This document shows, in pieces, positions 9,779-22,397 of a stretch of DNA of 64,000 nt. The notes below the pieces were generated by a model that saw nothing but the letters and a program-made list of their open reading frames with translations, was not told the origin of the DNA and searched no databases. The stretch lies in NCBI RefSeq assembly GCF_000518185.1, contig NZ_JADC01000010.1, positions 222,955-286,954 of the forward strand. Direction: 5' to 3'. Source of the stretch: Bartonella clarridgeiae ATCC 51734. Its GTDB lineage: Bacteria; Pseudomonadota; Alphaproteobacteria; Rhizobiales; Rhizobiaceae. The stretch's first letter is position 1. Each line of letters opens with the position of its first letter. The position numbers and the translations under genes were made by a program.

Positions 9779-11162
9779 TTCCATTACCCACAGTGGTCAA
9801 TCTTTTTATTATCTTTTCGCGCCCTAAAAGTGGCAAAAACTTCCCCATTTCAGGTCCATGCGTTATCCCCGTGAGAGCTTGACGCAACGGCATAAATAAA
9901 GCTTTTCCTTTACGACCCGTTTTTTCTTGCAATGCCGTTGTCCAAATTTTCCAGCTTTCATCACTCAATATCCCCTCAGGTAACAAATGAACAGACTGTT
10001 GTGCATAAGCATGATCTTCAGGCGAAGTTATATCAAAGTTCTCATCAGTATGAATAATTTTCCACCATAGGACTGCATCACTGACCTTAGTAATATTGTT
10101 TTTTACCGTATTCCAAAAATGTTCTGCTTGTTCTCCATAAATAGAAAATCTTTCAAGTCGTGTTTTGATTTCTTCATAAGTCAATTCATGAACAAAATGA
10201 CTGTTCAGTACAAGAAGATCATTAACATCAAATTTTGCTGCGGATTTTGATGTATCTTGGAGATCAAAATGCTTTAAAAGAGCAGCTTGATTAGGATATG
10301 CTTGTACATTTCGCGATGTCCCAATTAACACTGCAAGACACTGGACAGCCATAGATTCAAAGCCATCTTCACGCAAAGAACGAATGGAAAGATCACTATT
10401 CCTTTTTGAAAGCCCTTCTCCTGAAGCCGTCGTTAATAAATTAATATGACCAAAAATTGGAGGCACTGCATTGAGAGCCTCGAAAAGAGCAATCTGCGCA
10501 CCAGTATTGGCAATGTGATCACCTCCACGAATAATATGCGTAATAGCCATATCTATATCATCAACTACAGAAGGCAGAGTATAAAGATAACTCCCATCTT
10601 CGCGAATTAAGACAGGATCTGACATAGAAGCTAAATCAATCGTCTGCCTACCTTTTACGATATCATCCCAATGAATTTCGGTTCGTTTAGTTTGAAATGG
10701 ATTATTTTCAAAATTAGGCAAAAGAAAACGCCAATGAGGCCTACGACCCTGATTCTCAAAGGCTTTTTTATCTTCTAATGTCAATTTTAATGCATCACGA
10801 TTATAAACAGGAGGTAATTTACGTGAAAGTTGTATTTTGCGACGCCGATCCAATTCTTCCGCTGTTTCATAACAGGGGTAAAGAAGACCAAGTTGTTTTA
10901 AAATTCCTGCAACTTCATTATATCGATTAAATCGTTTAGACTGATAATAAACTTCATCCGGTTGAATACTAAGCCATTCGAGATCAACCATAAGAGCGTC
11001 AATGTATTTTTGTTTCGAGCGCTCAAAATCTGTATCATCATAACGTAGAATAAATTTACCATTACACGCCTTCGCGTACAACCAATTAAATAATGCAATA
11101 CGAGTATTGCCTATATGAATATAACCTGTTGGAGATGGGGCAAAACGAACTTTTATCATCAA
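9771..11162 (-). CDS. gltX: Glutamyl-tRNA synthetase (first copy)
   Basis: A class I aminoacyl-tRNA synthetase of 463 residues. The HIGH motif reads HIGN (16-19) within [14 protein letters not shown]. The KMSKR loop reads LSKR (251-254). Rhizobiales commonly carry two GluRS genes and lack GlnRS; Glu-tRNA(Gln) is then converted by GatCAB. The second copy is at 20748-22178 and differs throughout. Which copy charges tRNA-Gln cannot be decided by inspection. The start (MM at 11162/11159) lies 7 bases after the nadE stop, so the two are probably co-transcribed. Confidence 0.93.
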   Translation of the reverse strand: MMIKVRFAPSPTGYIHIGNTRIALFNWLYAKACNGKFILRYDDTDFERSKQKYIDALMVDLEWLSIQPDEVYYQSKRFNRYNEVAGILKQLGLLYPCYETAEELDRRRKIQLSRKLPPVYNRDALKLTLEDKKAFENQGRRPHWRFLLPNFENNPFQTKRTEIHWDDIVKGRQTIDLASMSDPVLIREDGSYLYTLPSVVDDIDMAITHIIRGGDHIANTGAQIALFEALNAVPPIFGHINLLTTASGEGLSKRNSDLSIRSLREDGFESMAVQCLAVLIGTSRNVQAYPNQAALLKHFDLQDTSKSAAKFDVNDLLVLNSHFVHELTYEEIKTRLERFSIYGEQAEHFWNTVKNNITKVSDAVLWWKIIHTDENFDITSPEDHAYAQQSVHLLPEGILSDESWKIWTTALQEKTGRKGKALFMPLRQALTGITHGPEMGKFLPLLGREKIIKRLTTVGNGKL

Positions 11163-11169
11163 AAAATGC

Positions 11170-12846
11170 TCAACTTTTATCGCGAAAATGATTGGTAATA
11201 GGATAACGACGGTCGCGTCCGAAATTTTTATAACTAATTTTTACACCAGGTGCAGATTGTCGCCTTTTATACTCAGCCAAATAAAGCAAATGTTCAACTT
11301 TCTCAACTGTTTGCCGTGAATGTCCACGTTTAACAATATCAGAAACACTCATGTCATCTTCTATAAGAGATTGCAAGATATCATCTAAAATAGGATAAGG
11401 AGGAAGAAAATCCTCATCTTTTTGATTTTCTCGAAGTTCTGCAGAAGGTTCTTTTTCTATAATATTAGATGGAATAATAATTCCTTTTGGTCCCAATAAA
11501 TTCTGTAAGTGATTTTTATTACGCCACTCAGCTAATTTATAAACTTGCATTTTATAAATATCTTTAATAGGATTAAAACCACCATTCATATCGCCATAAA
11601 GCGTCGCATATCCAACTGCCATTTCCGATTTATTGCCTGTTGTTATTACCATCGAACCAAATTTATTTGAAAGAGTCATTAAAACACTCCCGCGTATACG
11701 ACTTTGAAGATTTTCCTCTGTAACATCAGTTTGCAACCCTGAAAAAATAGGAGCCATTACGCTCAAAAAACTCTCAACAGGTTTTAAAATAGGTATCATC
11801 TCATAACGACAACCTAAAAGATGAGCACAATCTTTAGCATCCTTCAATGATTCCTGCGATGTATAATAATAAGGCATCATCACAGCACAAACCCTTTCAG
11901 CTCCAAGGGCATCGACCGCAATTGCAGCACAAAGTGCTGAATCAATTCCTCCTGAAAAGCCAAGAATAACATCTTTAAAACGGTTTTTATTGACATAATC
12001 CTTTAAACCTAAAACACAGGCATAGTAATCAGCAGCTAACCCATCTAAAAGTTCTTCATTTGGACCAGAAATACATTGCCACCCGATAGATTTTCGTCGC
12101 CAATGACTCAAAGCAATATGACTTTCGAAATGCTTCATTTGAAATGCTATTTGACCTTGTTCATCAAGTGCAAAAGAACCTCCATCAAATACTAATTCAT
12201 CTTGGCCCCCAACTTGATTGGCATAAATAATTGGTACACATGATTGCACAGCTTGTGCACGAACAATGTCTAAACGTTTTTGTGTTTTATTACGGTGATA
12301 AGGAGAACCATTAGGAACGAGAATAATTTCAGCTCCTTTATGGCTAAGCTCAGCACAAATAGAAGGATCGTTCCAAATATCTTCACAAATCACAACCCCT
12401 AATGTCATGCCACGATAAACTATAGGTTCAGGACGCGGACCAGGTGAAAATACACGTTTTTCATCAAATTCACAATAATTAGGTAAATCACACTTAAAGC
12501 GTTCCGCAATCACCTGTCCATCATTGAGAAGCATAATACCATTATAAATGCTGTTATCACGTTTTAACGGAACACCAATAATAATTCCTGGCCCCTCTTT
12601 CGTTAGCTGTGCTAATTTTTTAACGGCATCTTCACATGCTTTTGTAAAAGCAGATTTAAGAACAAGATCTTCAGGGGGATAAGCACTTATAAAAAGCTCA
12701 GTCAACAAAATAAGATCAGCACCCTGTTCGCAAGCTTTTTGATATGTTATTTCTGCAAGAGTGAAATTTCCCTCTATATCACCAATAATGGGATTCAATT
12801 GGGCAATTACAATCCGCAAATCATCTTTTATAAGTTTTTGTGTCAT
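11170..12846 (-). CDS. nadE: Glutamine-dependent NAD+ synthetase
   Basis: A two-domain enzyme of 558 residues making NAD+ from deamido-NAD+, ATP and glutamine. The N-terminal nitrilase-type glutaminase domain has the Glu50-Lys118-Cys154 triad ([23 protein letters not shown]). The C-terminal synthetase domain has the ATP-pyrophosphatase loop SGGIDS at 298-303. Both active sites look intact and the length is standard. It is the first gene of a probable nadE-gltX pair. Confidence 0.95.
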   Translation of the reverse strand: MTQKLIKDDLRIVIAQLNPIIGDIEGNFTLAEITYQKACEQGADLILLTELFISAYPPEDLVLKSAFTKACEDAVKKLAQLTKEGPGIIIGVPLKRDNSIYNGIMLLNDGQVIAERFKCDLPNYCEFDEKRVFSPGPRPEPIVYRGMTLGVVICEDIWNDPSICAELSHKGAEIILVPNGSPYHRNKTQKRLDIVRAQAVQSCVPIIYANQVGGQDELVFDGGSFALDEQGQIAFQMKHFESHIALSHWRRKSIGWQCISGPNEELLDGLAADYYACVLGLKDYVNKNRFKDVILGFSGGIDSALCAAIAVDALGAERVCAVMMPYYYTSQESLKDAKDCAHLLGCRYEMIPILKPVESFLSVMAPIFSGLQTDVTEENLQSRIRGSVLMTLSNKFGSMVITTGNKSEMAVGYATLYGDMNGGFNPIKDIYKMQVYKLAEWRNKNHLQNLLGPKGIIIPSNIIEKEPSAELRENQKDEDFLPPYPILDDILQSLIEDDMSVSDIVKRGHSRQTVEKVEHLLYLAEYKRRQSAPGVKISYKNFGRDRRYPITNHFRDKS

Positions 12847-12983
12847 TGTATCAATTTAGCGTGACCACAAATCAGTTTCAATCATCAAAACATTTTTTAT
12901 CAAAAGTACTTAATTCGATAAAAATTGGAAATAAATAACATGATATGATTGTTATCTAAATCTTCATTCCAACAGTTAACGAA

Positions 12984-14331
<1,348 letters not shown>

Positions 14332-14403
14332 CGCATTCTCTCTAAAACCTAATAATCAGCCTACAACATGCAAAGCTTTGTAATTCTCTATAACACCCAC
14401 TAT

Positions 14404-15786
14404 TTAACTTTCTAATTTCTTTCCATTTTCATATATATAACTCGGTTTATACATCGTTACCAACTCTTCTGCTGCTGTTGGATGAATTGCCATAGTTTCA
14501 TCAAATATATCTTTCGTCAGCTTTCCTTTTAGCGCTATTCCAACAAGTTGTGCCATTTCACCAGCCCCCTCTCCCAAAATATGCGCACCAATAACAATAC
14601 GGCTCTCACCATCAACAATCAGTTTCATAAACATCTTTTCTGAATTACCAGAAAGGGTATTACGCAAAGAACGAAATTGTGTACGATAAATTTCAACACG
14701 TTTATAACAACGGATGGCATATTCCTCTGAAAGACCAACAGTTCCAATCTCTGGCTGCGAAAAAACAGCTGTCGCAATTAAATTATAATCCGGTACAGTT
14801 GGAGTGTCCTCAAAAGCAGTTTTAATAAAACACATTGCTTCATGGATAGCAACAGGTGTTAACTGAATATGACCTGTTACATCACCAACAGCCCAAATGT
14901 GAGGTATATTTGTTGTCATTTTTTCATCAACAATAATAGCACCATCTTCATTAAGTTTAACACCTGCTTTCTGAAGTTCTAAGCCTTTTGTATTTGGCAC
15001 ACGCCCCGTAGCCAACATAACTTGATCAGTGCTAATAATCTGTCCATTTGATAAAATAACGTTATACTGATTATTTTTGGCTTCAACCTGAGCAATTGTA
15101 GCACCATAGATAATAGAAATTCCCTTTTCAATCATCGCATCGCTTAATAACCGACGTAAATCATCATCAAAATTACGAAGGACTAAATCACCACGATGAA
15201 TCAATATTGTTTTCACACCCAATTCGTGAAAAATACCAGCAAATTCAAGACCAATATAACCGCCACCAACAATAACTATTGACTTTGGTAATTTCTCAAG
15301 ATCAAAAATCTCATTAGAGGTAAGACACAACTCATTGCCTTTTATTGCGGAATTTGGAGCAATCGTTGCCCCTGTTGCAATCAAAATCTTTTCTGCCTTT
15401 ACACGCTCGCCTGTTGCAGAAAGCTCTAATGTATGATCATCAATAAAAATAGCGCGACTCTTATAAATTTGAACATTGTTATTTTTTAATCCCCGACAAT
15501 AAAGCTCCTCTAACCTCAATATTTCTTTATTTTTCGCTTCAATCAATTTTTCCCAATTAAAAACTGGATCAACATATTTCCACCCAAAACCAATACTATC
15601 CTTAAATTCTTGCGCATATTGCGACGCATAAACAAACAATTTTTTAGGAACACAACCGCGAATAACACAAGTGCCCCCTATACGATGTTCTTCTGCTATA
15701 GCTACACGCTTACCAAGCTGCGCAGCAAGACGGGCAGCACGTACTCCACCCGAGCCACCCCCAATAACGAACAAATCAAAAAACAT
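14404..15786 (-). CDS. gor: Glutathione reductase
   Basis: A 460-residue NADPH-dependent flavoenzyme that reduces glutathione disulfide in the cytoplasm. The FAD-binding GGGSGG is at 9-14, and the redox-active pair is Cys40 and Cys45 in GGTCVIRGCVPKK. The NADPH-binding GGGYIGLEFAG lies mid-protein, and the C-terminal active-site base is in HPTAAEE. The frame is open further upstream, but the ATG at 15786 gives the family's usual N-terminus (MFFDLFVIGGGSGG) and has a good GGAAGGGA ribosome-binding site. It follows rpiA and the DUF2059 gene, as in related genera. Confidence 0.94.
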   Translation of the reverse strand: MFFDLFVIGGGSGGVRAARLAAQLGKRVAIAEEHRIGGTCVIRGCVPKKLFVYASQYAQEFKDSIGFGWKYVDPVFNWEKLIEAKNKEILRLEELYCRGLKNNNVQIYKSRAIFIDDHTLELSATGERVKAEKILIATGATIAPNSAIKGNELCLTSNEIFDLEKLPKSIVIVGGGYIGLEFAGIFHELGVKTILIHRGDLVLRNFDDDLRRLLSDAMIEKGISIIYGATIAQVEAKNNQYNVILSNGQIISTDQVMLATGRVPNTKGLELQKAGVKLNEDGAIIVDEKMTTNIPHIWAVGDVTGHIQLTPVAIHEAMCFIKTAFEDTPTVPDYNLIATAVFSQPEIGTVGLSEEYAIRCYKRVEIYRTQFRSLRNTLSGNSEKMFMKLIVDGESRIVIGAHILGEGAGEMAQLVGIALKGKLTKDIFDETMAIHPTAAEELVTMYKPSYIYENGKKLES

Positions 15787-15985
15787 TACAAGCCATCCCT
15801 TCCCGTACATCTTTACTGTATAGGTATCGCTCCTTATCATCAAATGAAAGTTTCTTCTTTGTCATAAAAAATATTTTTTGTACAAAGAGAATATTTTCAG
15901 AGTGCTTTTTTTCTTTAAAAATAGCAATTTAATTTCTGCTTTTTAAATAAAAACTGCTTATAACTCTTATGAAATCAATGAATTA

Positions 15986-16543
15986 TTATGTTGGAGATTT
16001 TGAAGAAGTAGGCACCGTAGGAATAATAGAATTATTTAAATTGAGTGTTTGGGATATCTCTTGTTCTACATTTTTTATAAGATCTTCTACTATGGTAGAA
16101 CACCATGAATCAAATACAGAATAAGCGTCGCGTGCAATAGTTGGAACTTCTGTCAAAAACTTTTTACCGACATCAGAAATATAAAATGCTGCAATTTTAT
16201 CAAGTTCTTCCTGACTAAAATGCTTTGCATATAAATAAGCAATTTCTTTTTCTAAATCAGCCCGTCGTTTAGCCAAAGCAAGCGCCTGTTTATCAACAAT
16301 CTCAGAAATATCTTTTTCTAGGTTCGGGTCATCACCTATTAATTTATCTTTAAGGTCACGTACTGCCATTGGCAAAAAACTATCAAATTGATCAGTTGCA
16401 TGAATCGCGCTAATCATCTTTTTGGCTGAAATTAAATGTTTATCACTCACATCTTGTGCATAAGTTATTCCAATATTCATAATCAAAATAGCAACTGTAC
16501 TAAGCGATCTTATAAACTTCTGAAAAAAAAATGTTGTTCTCAT
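15986..16543 (-). CDS. DUF2059 family secreted protein
   Basis: A 185-residue protein starting MRTTFFFQKFIRSLS with a hydrophobic stretch and a plausible signal-peptide cut after ITYA. The mature part is mostly helical, with YLYAKHFSQEELDKIAAFY and GKKFLTEVP, the hallmark of the DUF2059 domain. Its function is unknown. It is probably periplasmic. The ATG at 16543 has GGAG upstream; an upstream in-frame start would overlap the end of rpiA and lacks a signal peptide. The order rpiA-DUF2059-gor recurs in related Rhizobiales. Confidence 0.85.
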   Translation of the reverse strand: MRTTFFFQKFIRSLSTVAILIMNIGITYAQDVSDKHLISAKKMISAIHATDQFDSFLPMAVRDLKDKLIGDDPNLEKDISEIVDKQALALAKRRADLEKEIAYLYAKHFSQEELDKIAAFYISDVGKKFLTEVPTIARDAYSVFDSWCSTIVEDLIKNVEQEISQTLNLNNSIIPTVPTSSKSPT

Positions 16544-16610
16544 TATAATGATGACTCCATAAATATTGTAGTTCAAATTTATTATTTTATTTAAATTTTT
16601 TAATAATTCT

Positions 16611-17315
16611 TCAATTATCATCCGATTCTAGAACCTTTATTGTACCATCTGCCATCGCTATAATTGCACGAGAAGCAACCCCTAAAAAAAGACCATGCTC
16701 AACAACCCCAGGAATCCCTAACAACGCATCTGATAATACCTTTGGATCCACAATAGATCCTAAAAAAGCATCAAAAATAAAATGACCCCCGTCAGTTTCA
16801 AACGGAATATCTTCATTCATACGCAACTTAATTTTTCCTGAAAGACCTAACTCTTTAACTACCTTTTCAATCGCTTTGCATGTAATGTTCATACCAAATG
16901 GATTAACTTCTATCGGCACCCCAGAAGCACCAAGCGTCTTCACCATCTTTGTTTCATCAGCAATAACTAGCATCTCACGAGATGCAGATGCTACAATTTT
17001 TTCATGCAACAGTGCTCCACCTCCTCCTTTGATCAAAGTCATCTTAGGACCAATTTCATCAGCTCCATCGATACAAAAGTCAAGTTCAGATACTTTTTCT
17101 AAATTAGTGACAGGCACTCCAAATTGACGACATAACCACTCAGAATAATATGAAGTAGCAACACCAGTTATCCTTAAGCCATCTGCAATCTTCTCACCAA
17201 GAAGACGAATAAATTCATTTACTGTAGAGCCAGTACCTATACCAAGACGCATATCATCTTGCACAAACTCAAGAGCTTTAGCGGCAGCCATTTTTTTTAA
17301 TTTTTGGATATCCAT
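16611..17315 (-). CDS. rpiA: Ribose-5-phosphate isomerase A
   Basis: A 234-residue cytoplasmic enzyme interconverting ribose-5-phosphate and ribulose-5-phosphate in the pentose phosphate pathway. Family blocks are [23 protein letters not shown] with the active-site acids, [14 protein letters not shown], and the late [13 protein letters not shown]. The length is normal. It is the first gene of a probable rpiA-DUF2059-gor unit. Confidence 0.95.
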   Translation of the reverse strand: MDIQKLKKMAAAKALEFVQDDMRLGIGTGSTVNEFIRLLGEKIADGLRITGVATSYYSEWLCRQFGVPVTNLEKVSELDFCIDGADEIGPKMTLIKGGGGALLHEKIVASASREMLVIADETKMVKTLGASGVPIEVNPFGMNITCKAIEKVVKELGLSGKIKLRMNEDIPFETDGGHFIFDAFLGSIVDPKVLSDALLGIPGVVEHGLFLGVASRAIIAMADGTIKVLESDDN

Positions 17316-17812
17316 GAATCACTTTCCTTGTATATCAATAAGCAATATTCATTATGAATTATAAAAAAACGATTTATTGCTTCAATCAACTATAAATTTA
17401 TTCGTCACCTTTTAGCTAAAATACTAGTTAATATAAAATAATATTCACATAGAATATAGTAATTAACTATTGCATATTTCTTATATACTCAAATTCGTTT
17501 TTAATAAAAAACTTAGTTATGTATAATAATTAAGTGTCTGAAAATAAAAAAAATTTATAAACTTATAAATTAGATATATACCAAAAAAATATCTATTTAA
17601 AAAAAAATGATTGTTAACTATTGATTCTTTCTGATTAATTTATAAATTAGTGAGATGACATAGTAAAATGTGGTGGTTATTTTCCTCATGTTATTAAATC
17701 CTTTATTTTCAAGGAAAGAAAGGGTATGACCCGCATAAAGGAAATGTGTAAAGTATCATTTCCTATGTTAGTTTTATCTAGTACTAAAAACAAAATAGGA
17801 CAATAGAATACT
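17316..17812. other. Spacer between divergent rpiA and bfr
   Basis: This 497-base AT-rich gap must hold both promoters. The only strong structure seen is the 8-bp inverted repeat at 17739-17764 in the bfr leader, annotated separately. I did not find a convincing Fur or Irr box. Confidence 0.5.
17739..17764 (+). promoter_or_regulatory. Perfect inverted repeat in the bfr leader
   Basis: AGGAAATG (17739-17746) and CATTTCCT (17757-17764) form a perfect 8-bp dyad over a 10-base centre, 48 bases upstream of the bfr start codon. It could be a protein-binding site or an RNA hairpin. No U-run follows, so it is not a simple terminator. Confidence 0.4.
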
Positions 17813-18298
17813 ATGAAAGGTCATCCGCAAATTATCGAACAGCTCAATAAAGCTCTTTCTCTTGAGCTTAGTGCTGTTAACCAATATTTAGTGCATTCTT
17901 CTCTCATAGAAAACTGGGGTTATACTAAATTAGCCAGAATAGAACACAAAGAATCTATAGAAGAAATGGAACATGTAGATAAACTCGTTAAACGTATTAC
18001 TTTTCTTGAAGGACATCCTAATCTTCAAGCTTATACGCCATTACGTATTGGAAAAAACCTCAAGGATATTTTAGAATGTGATCTTGCTAGTGAATATGAA
18101 GCTCGAGAATTTTATTTAAAATCACGTGAAATTTGTGCTAAACTTTCCGATCATATTTCAAAGAAATTATTTGATGAATTGCTTGAAGATGAAGAAAATC
18201 ATATTGATTTTCTTGAAACCCAGCTTCAACTTTTTAACACAATGGGAGAAGAAAAATATAGTCAGCTTAATGCAAGTTCTGCTGAGTGTGAATGTTAG
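17813..18298 (+). CDS. bfr: Bacterioferritin
   Basis: A 161-residue iron-storage protein that forms a 24-subunit haem-containing shell. The N-terminal ferroxidase ligands Glu18, Tyr25, Glu51 and His54 are present, as is the haem-ligand Met52 (SIEEMEH). The C-terminal ligands lie in [14 protein letters not shown]. The C-terminus ends in an unusual ECEC. No bacterioferritin-associated ferredoxin gene is adjacent. Iron-dependent control is expected from the family, but the sequence shows only a hairpin in the leader. Confidence 0.96.
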   Translation: MKGHPQIIEQLNKALSLELSAVNQYLVHSSLIENWGYTKLARIEHKESIEEMEHVDKLVKRITFLEGHPNLQAYTPLRIGKNLKDILECDLASEYEAREFYLKSREICAKLSDHISKKLFDELLEDEENHIDFLETQLQLFNTMGEEKYSQLNASSAECEC

Positions 18299-18360
18299 AA
18301 AGCCATTGACTTATCCGTGAAAGAGGTTTTACAAATTTGTATAGAGGCTATAAATTAAAA

Positions 18361-20640
18361 TTAGTTAGCCTTTATAAATTTTCTGTGAATATTCCATGGT
18401 CTATAAAAGCCTGCAGAGGACCAAAAAGTATTTTTATTTTTAGTTAGTATAACACTTCCTCGTGACAATAATTGTTGAGGTGTAAATGTTATTGCATTTA
18501 TTGCATTGCATGTTTGATTACTTGTTGTAAATTTTCTAATTATAATATCTGCTTTTACACAGTGATCTGTTTCTCTATATAAGATAGCAATTTTAAATCC
18601 ATTTTCTAATAAAGTTGTACAGATATTATCATCACAAATGAATTGTCCATTGAGAGATGGACCAACCTTTGTTGGTTTAATGGTCTTATTTATGCGAAAC
18701 GATTTTTCCCATATAGATGTTGTAAATTTAGAAGGATGATAACGATCAATATATAATATATCGTTATTGAGAACACCGACAATTTTCATATTATCTGCTA
18801 TGATTAATTGTACAGGTGACTGCATCATACAAACTAAAATACCTCCCAAAATAAAGAAACTAAAAAAGAATCTGATAGCTGTTTTTAAAAAAGTGAGTCC
18901 AACTAAGCCTATACTTAATAAAATCAATGCAGATAACGGGATAAATCCAGGATTTAAAACAGGAGAAATAGCTTTTACAGCATAAGCAATTTTTATCATA
19001 AGACTCGTACCAAATCCCATAATCTTTAATGGCAACCATTCAAGTCCGAAAAACATTGCAAATGCTGAAATCAGACCAAATGGAATGATGAAAATTGATA
19101 CAATAGGCAAAGCTAAAGTATTGCTGATAACGCCCAAAAGAGCCACATTAGAAAAATGATAAGCCGCGTAAATCCCACTTGCAAAACCGGCTATCAATGA
19201 AGACATACAGGTTAAAACAATGGATAAAAAGACAAAACGAAATATCTTACCTTTAATATAAGAAGATACTGTGTTTCCTTTATAAGAAAAACGTCCATCA
19301 CTCCACCAGCAAAAAGAAGCAATTAGAGCTGCGGTTGCAGAAAATGACATTTGAAAGCTAGGCCCTAATATTTCATGCGGACTAACAGCCATGGTTATTA
19401 AACCAGCAATAGCAAAATTACGCATTGTCATAGCAGAACGATTACACAATATAGCAATCAACATAACGGCAACCATCAAAAAGCTTCTTTGTGCAGCAAT
19501 ATTTGCACCAGATAATACCAAGTAAAAAGCTGTAACTATTAATGCAGCAATGGCTGCAAATTTCTTAGCTGAGTAATAAGATGAAAAAACTGGAAAAAAC
19601 GCAAAAAAGCTCCGTACAATAATAAAAACCATACCACTCAGTAAAGCCATATGTAGACCTGATATTGACAAAATATGTGCCAATCCAGCTATACGTAATG
19701 CTTCATTAGTATTATTTGAAATACCTCCTCTCTGTCCTGTTATTAAAGCAGCAGAAACTCTCCCCTCTTCTCCATTAACCACTTTAATAATTTTTTGAGT
19801 CATTTGCATTCGTAAATTTTCAATTTTCTGTAAAATTCTTCCTAGCATCGTATTAGGTTGAAAAACCAATATCTTTGTCGGTTTCCCTAAATAAAATCCC
19901 TGAGCACCAATTCTTTTAAAATAATTATGAAAACTAAAATCATAACTTCCTGGACGTATTGCTCCAGATAAAGCACGAAGCTTTACTTTTCCATATAAGC
20001 CATCGCCAGGAGCTAACCCATATGGCAAAGACTTTGCTACTAAATACGCCCGATTTAGTTTATAGTGTAAAGTAGGTTTTTCGGTCCTCAAAACATCTAT
20101 TTTTAAACGAAATCCCCCTTTTTCTATAGAATTAATAGAAACAATTCGTCCTGTTAATATGGTAACAACATCCCTACTCAACATTGGTGTAGACATATGC
20201 CATGTTTCTATTTTTGCTGCCAAAGCGCCCAATACAATACAAAATAAAAATCCAGTTATAATCCATATTTTCCGATAACACGGTAAAACATATAACAAGC
20301 CAATGAATATAATGATCAATACAACAAATTGTTTCCAACTTGGTTCTTGCTCTAAACTGAAATAAAAAATAATGCCTGTAGAAAAAAATACCAAAACTAA
20401 TAAGAATAGCAGTCCAAAAGAAACCTCCTTGTTTATGCAAACAATCAGCCACTTCCAGAAAAAAACTACTTTTTCCTTTAAAAAAGCAAATAAAGAAGCC
20501 TCTTTCCCATTATAGGTAGCATTACTTGCAACATCAATAACAGGCCGATCGCCCTTCTGTATTAAAACAAGACTTTTTCTCTGTAATAAAAGACTTCTTG
20601 ATAGATCATCTTCAACTTTATTTTGATCTAACATCCGCAA
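18361..20640 (-). CDS. comEC: ComEC/Rec2 family DNA-uptake channel
   Basis: A 759-residue polytopic inner-membrane protein. An N-terminal part with several hydrophobic segments (about 45-150) is followed by a soluble OB-like domain (about 160-270). The competence domain begins near AALITGQRGGISNNTNEALRIAG and has the LAHILSISGLHMALLSG signature. The C-terminal 130 residues after the last membrane segment are diverged, and I do not see the zinc motif of a full metallo-beta-lactamase domain. ComEC carries single-stranded DNA across the inner membrane in transformation. It is divergent from gltX, a conserved arrangement in Rhizobiales. Confidence 0.9.
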   Translation of the reverse strand: MRMLDQNKVEDDLSRSLLLQRKSLVLIQKGDRPVIDVASNATYNGKEASLFAFLKEKVVFFWKWLIVCINKEVSFGLLFLLVLVFFSTGIIFYFSLEQEPSWKQFVVLIIIFIGLLYVLPCYRKIWIITGFLFCIVLGALAAKIETWHMSTPMLSRDVVTILTGRIVSINSIEKGGFRLKIDVLRTEKPTLHYKLNRAYLVAKSLPYGLAPGDGLYGKVKLRALSGAIRPGSYDFSFHNYFKRIGAQGFYLGKPTKILVFQPNTMLGRILQKIENLRMQMTQKIIKVVNGEEGRVSAALITGQRGGISNNTNEALRIAGLAHILSISGLHMALLSGMVFIIVRSFFAFFPVFSSYYSAKKFAAIAALIVTAFYLVLSGANIAAQRSFLMVAVMLIAILCNRSAMTMRNFAIAGLITMAVSPHEILGPSFQMSFSATAALIASFCWWSDGRFSYKGNTVSSYIKGKIFRFVFLSIVLTCMSSLIAGFASGIYAAYHFSNVALLGVISNTLALPIVSIFIIPFGLISAFAMFFGLEWLPLKIMGFGTSLMIKIAYAVKAISPVLNPGFIPLSALILLSIGLVGLTFLKTAIRFFFSFFILGGILVCMMQSPVQLIIADNMKIVGVLNNDILYIDRYHPSKFTTSIWEKSFRINKTIKPTKVGPSLNGQFICDDNICTTLLENGFKIAILYRETDHCVKADIIIRKFTTSNQTCNAINAITFTPQQLLSRGSVILTKNKNTFWSSAGFYRPWNIHRKFIKAN

Positions 20641-20747
20641 ATCCCCACTTTACTTGCAACGCGGCTATTGCACACCCTACTACCTATGCTAACATAGTTC
20701 TTCAATAAAGTTATCATAAATAATATCTCAATTAGAGGATAATATCT

Positions 20748-22178
20748 GTGTCTGTTATCACCCGTTTCGCACCATCACCTACAGGCTTCCTTCATATTGG
20801 TAGCGCTCGTACCGCACTTTTTAACTGGCTTTATGCTAAACATACCGGAGGCAAGATGCTTTTACGTATTGAAGATACAGACCGAGAACGTTCAACAGAA
20901 GCTGCAGTTAAAGCTATCATAGAGGGTTTATACTGGATGGGACTTAACTATGATGGAGATCCTATTTCGCAATTCAAACGAGCAGAGCGTCACCGCCAGA
21001 TCGCTGAACAACTAGTAAAAAATGGCAAAGCTTATTATTGCTATGCTACACCTGAAGAATTAGCTGAAATGCGCGAAAGTGCCTGTGCAAAGGGTCTTCC
21101 ACCACGTTATGATGGGCGCTGGCGTGATCGTGACATTTCTGAAGCCCCCAAAGGAATCAAACCTGTCATTCGGATTAAAGCTCCACAAGATGGCGAAACA
21201 ATTTTGCACGATCGTGTTCAAGGTGATATTCGATTTCCTAATAAAGATTTAGACGACTTTATCATTCTGCGTTCTGATGGTTCTCCAACATACATGCATG
21301 CTGTTGTTGTTGATGATCATGATATGGGGATAACACATATCATTCGCGGTAATGATCATCTTACGAATGCAGCTCGCCAAGCTATTATATTCAATGCAAT
21401 GGGATGGGATATCCCTATTATGGCACATATTCCGCTCATCCATGGTGAAAACGGTGCAAAATTATCAAAGCGGCATGGTGCACTAGGTATTGATGCCTAT
21501 CGAAAAATGGGATATCTCCCCGCTGCCTTGCTCAATTACCTTGTTCGTCTAGGTTGGAGCCATGGTAATGACGAGATCATTTCAATAGAAGATATGATTG
21601 CCTGGTTTGATATTGATGATATCAATAAAAGTGCTGCTCGTTTTGATTTCAAAAAACTAGACGCCATCAACGGACACTATATGCGTTTAAGCAATGATCA
21701 AAATCTTTTTGATGCCGCTCTTAGTATTTTACCGGAAAATGCAAATGAATTAAAAATAACTAAACAACTTGATCAAAAACGCCGTGCTCAATTTCTAGCT
21801 GCAATACCAAATCTGAAAGAACGTTCAAAAACATTGCTTGAACTTATTAATGATGCGTCATTTATCTTTGCACAACGACCGTTACCTCTCGATGAACAAG
21901 CAAAAACACTCTTAGATGAAAATAGTCAAACTATTTTAAAAGGAATTTATCCTACCTTAATATCGTGCCAAAATTGGGATAAAAAAACTTTGGATGAAAT
22001 CATTCGACATTATGCACAAACACAAAAACTTAAATTTGGAACTGTTGTTCAGCCACTTCGAGCTGCTCTCACAGGACACGTAACATCACCAGGAATTTTT
22101 GATATGCTTGTCTTATTAGGAAGAGAAGAATCTCTTAACCGCATCAATGACCAAATTATTCGAACTGCATATCAATGA
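20748..22178 (+). CDS. gltX: Glutamyl-tRNA synthetase (second copy)
   Basis: A class I synthetase of 476 residues with HIGS (16-19) in [21 protein letters not shown] and the KLSKRHGA loop of the KMSKR motif. This copy resembles the Rhizobiales gltX that sits between comEC and gltA. The other GluRS (9771-11162) is clearly a different paralogue, so one of the two may favour tRNA-Gln. The start is a GTG at 20748, giving the typical [13 protein letters not shown]-terminus, with AGAGGATA upstream. Confidence 0.94.
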   Translation: MSVITRFAPSPTGFLHIGSARTALFNWLYAKHTGGKMLLRIEDTDRERSTEAAVKAIIEGLYWMGLNYDGDPISQFKRAERHRQIAEQLVKNGKAYYCYATPEELAEMRESACAKGLPPRYDGRWRDRDISEAPKGIKPVIRIKAPQDGETILHDRVQGDIRFPNKDLDDFIILRSDGSPTYMHAVVVDDHDMGITHIIRGNDHLTNAARQAIIFNAMGWDIPIMAHIPLIHGENGAKLSKRHGALGIDAYRKMGYLPAALLNYLVRLGWSHGNDEIISIEDMIAWFDIDDINKSAARFDFKKLDAINGHYMRLSNDQNLFDAALSILPENANELKITKQLDQKRRAQFLAAIPNLKERSKTLLELINDASFIFAQRPLPLDEQAKTLLDENSQTILKGIYPTLISCQNWDKKTLDEIIRHYAQTQKLKFGTVVQPLRAALTGHVTSPGIFDMLVLLGREESLNRINDQIIRTAYQ

Positions 22179-22397
22179 GATATATAAAGCTATAAAATAT
22201 TTAAAGTATAATTCTCTTAATGAAATATAAAATTGTTTTTTAACTTAAAAAATTAAAATAAATAATATTTCATATTGTCTAAACAAAATTTTAGAGTCAA
22301 TTTATTCTCAACATAGGTAGGAAAAGCTTTAACTATAAATTGCCATAGCTAATAAAACAGCATATCAATTTAAAAAAGCACTGAAAGGAAATATTTA

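Noticed and set aside
17316..17812. Fur or Irr box upstream of bfr
   Set aside because: No stretch matched the TTTAGAA-type or GATAATGAT-type patterns well enough.
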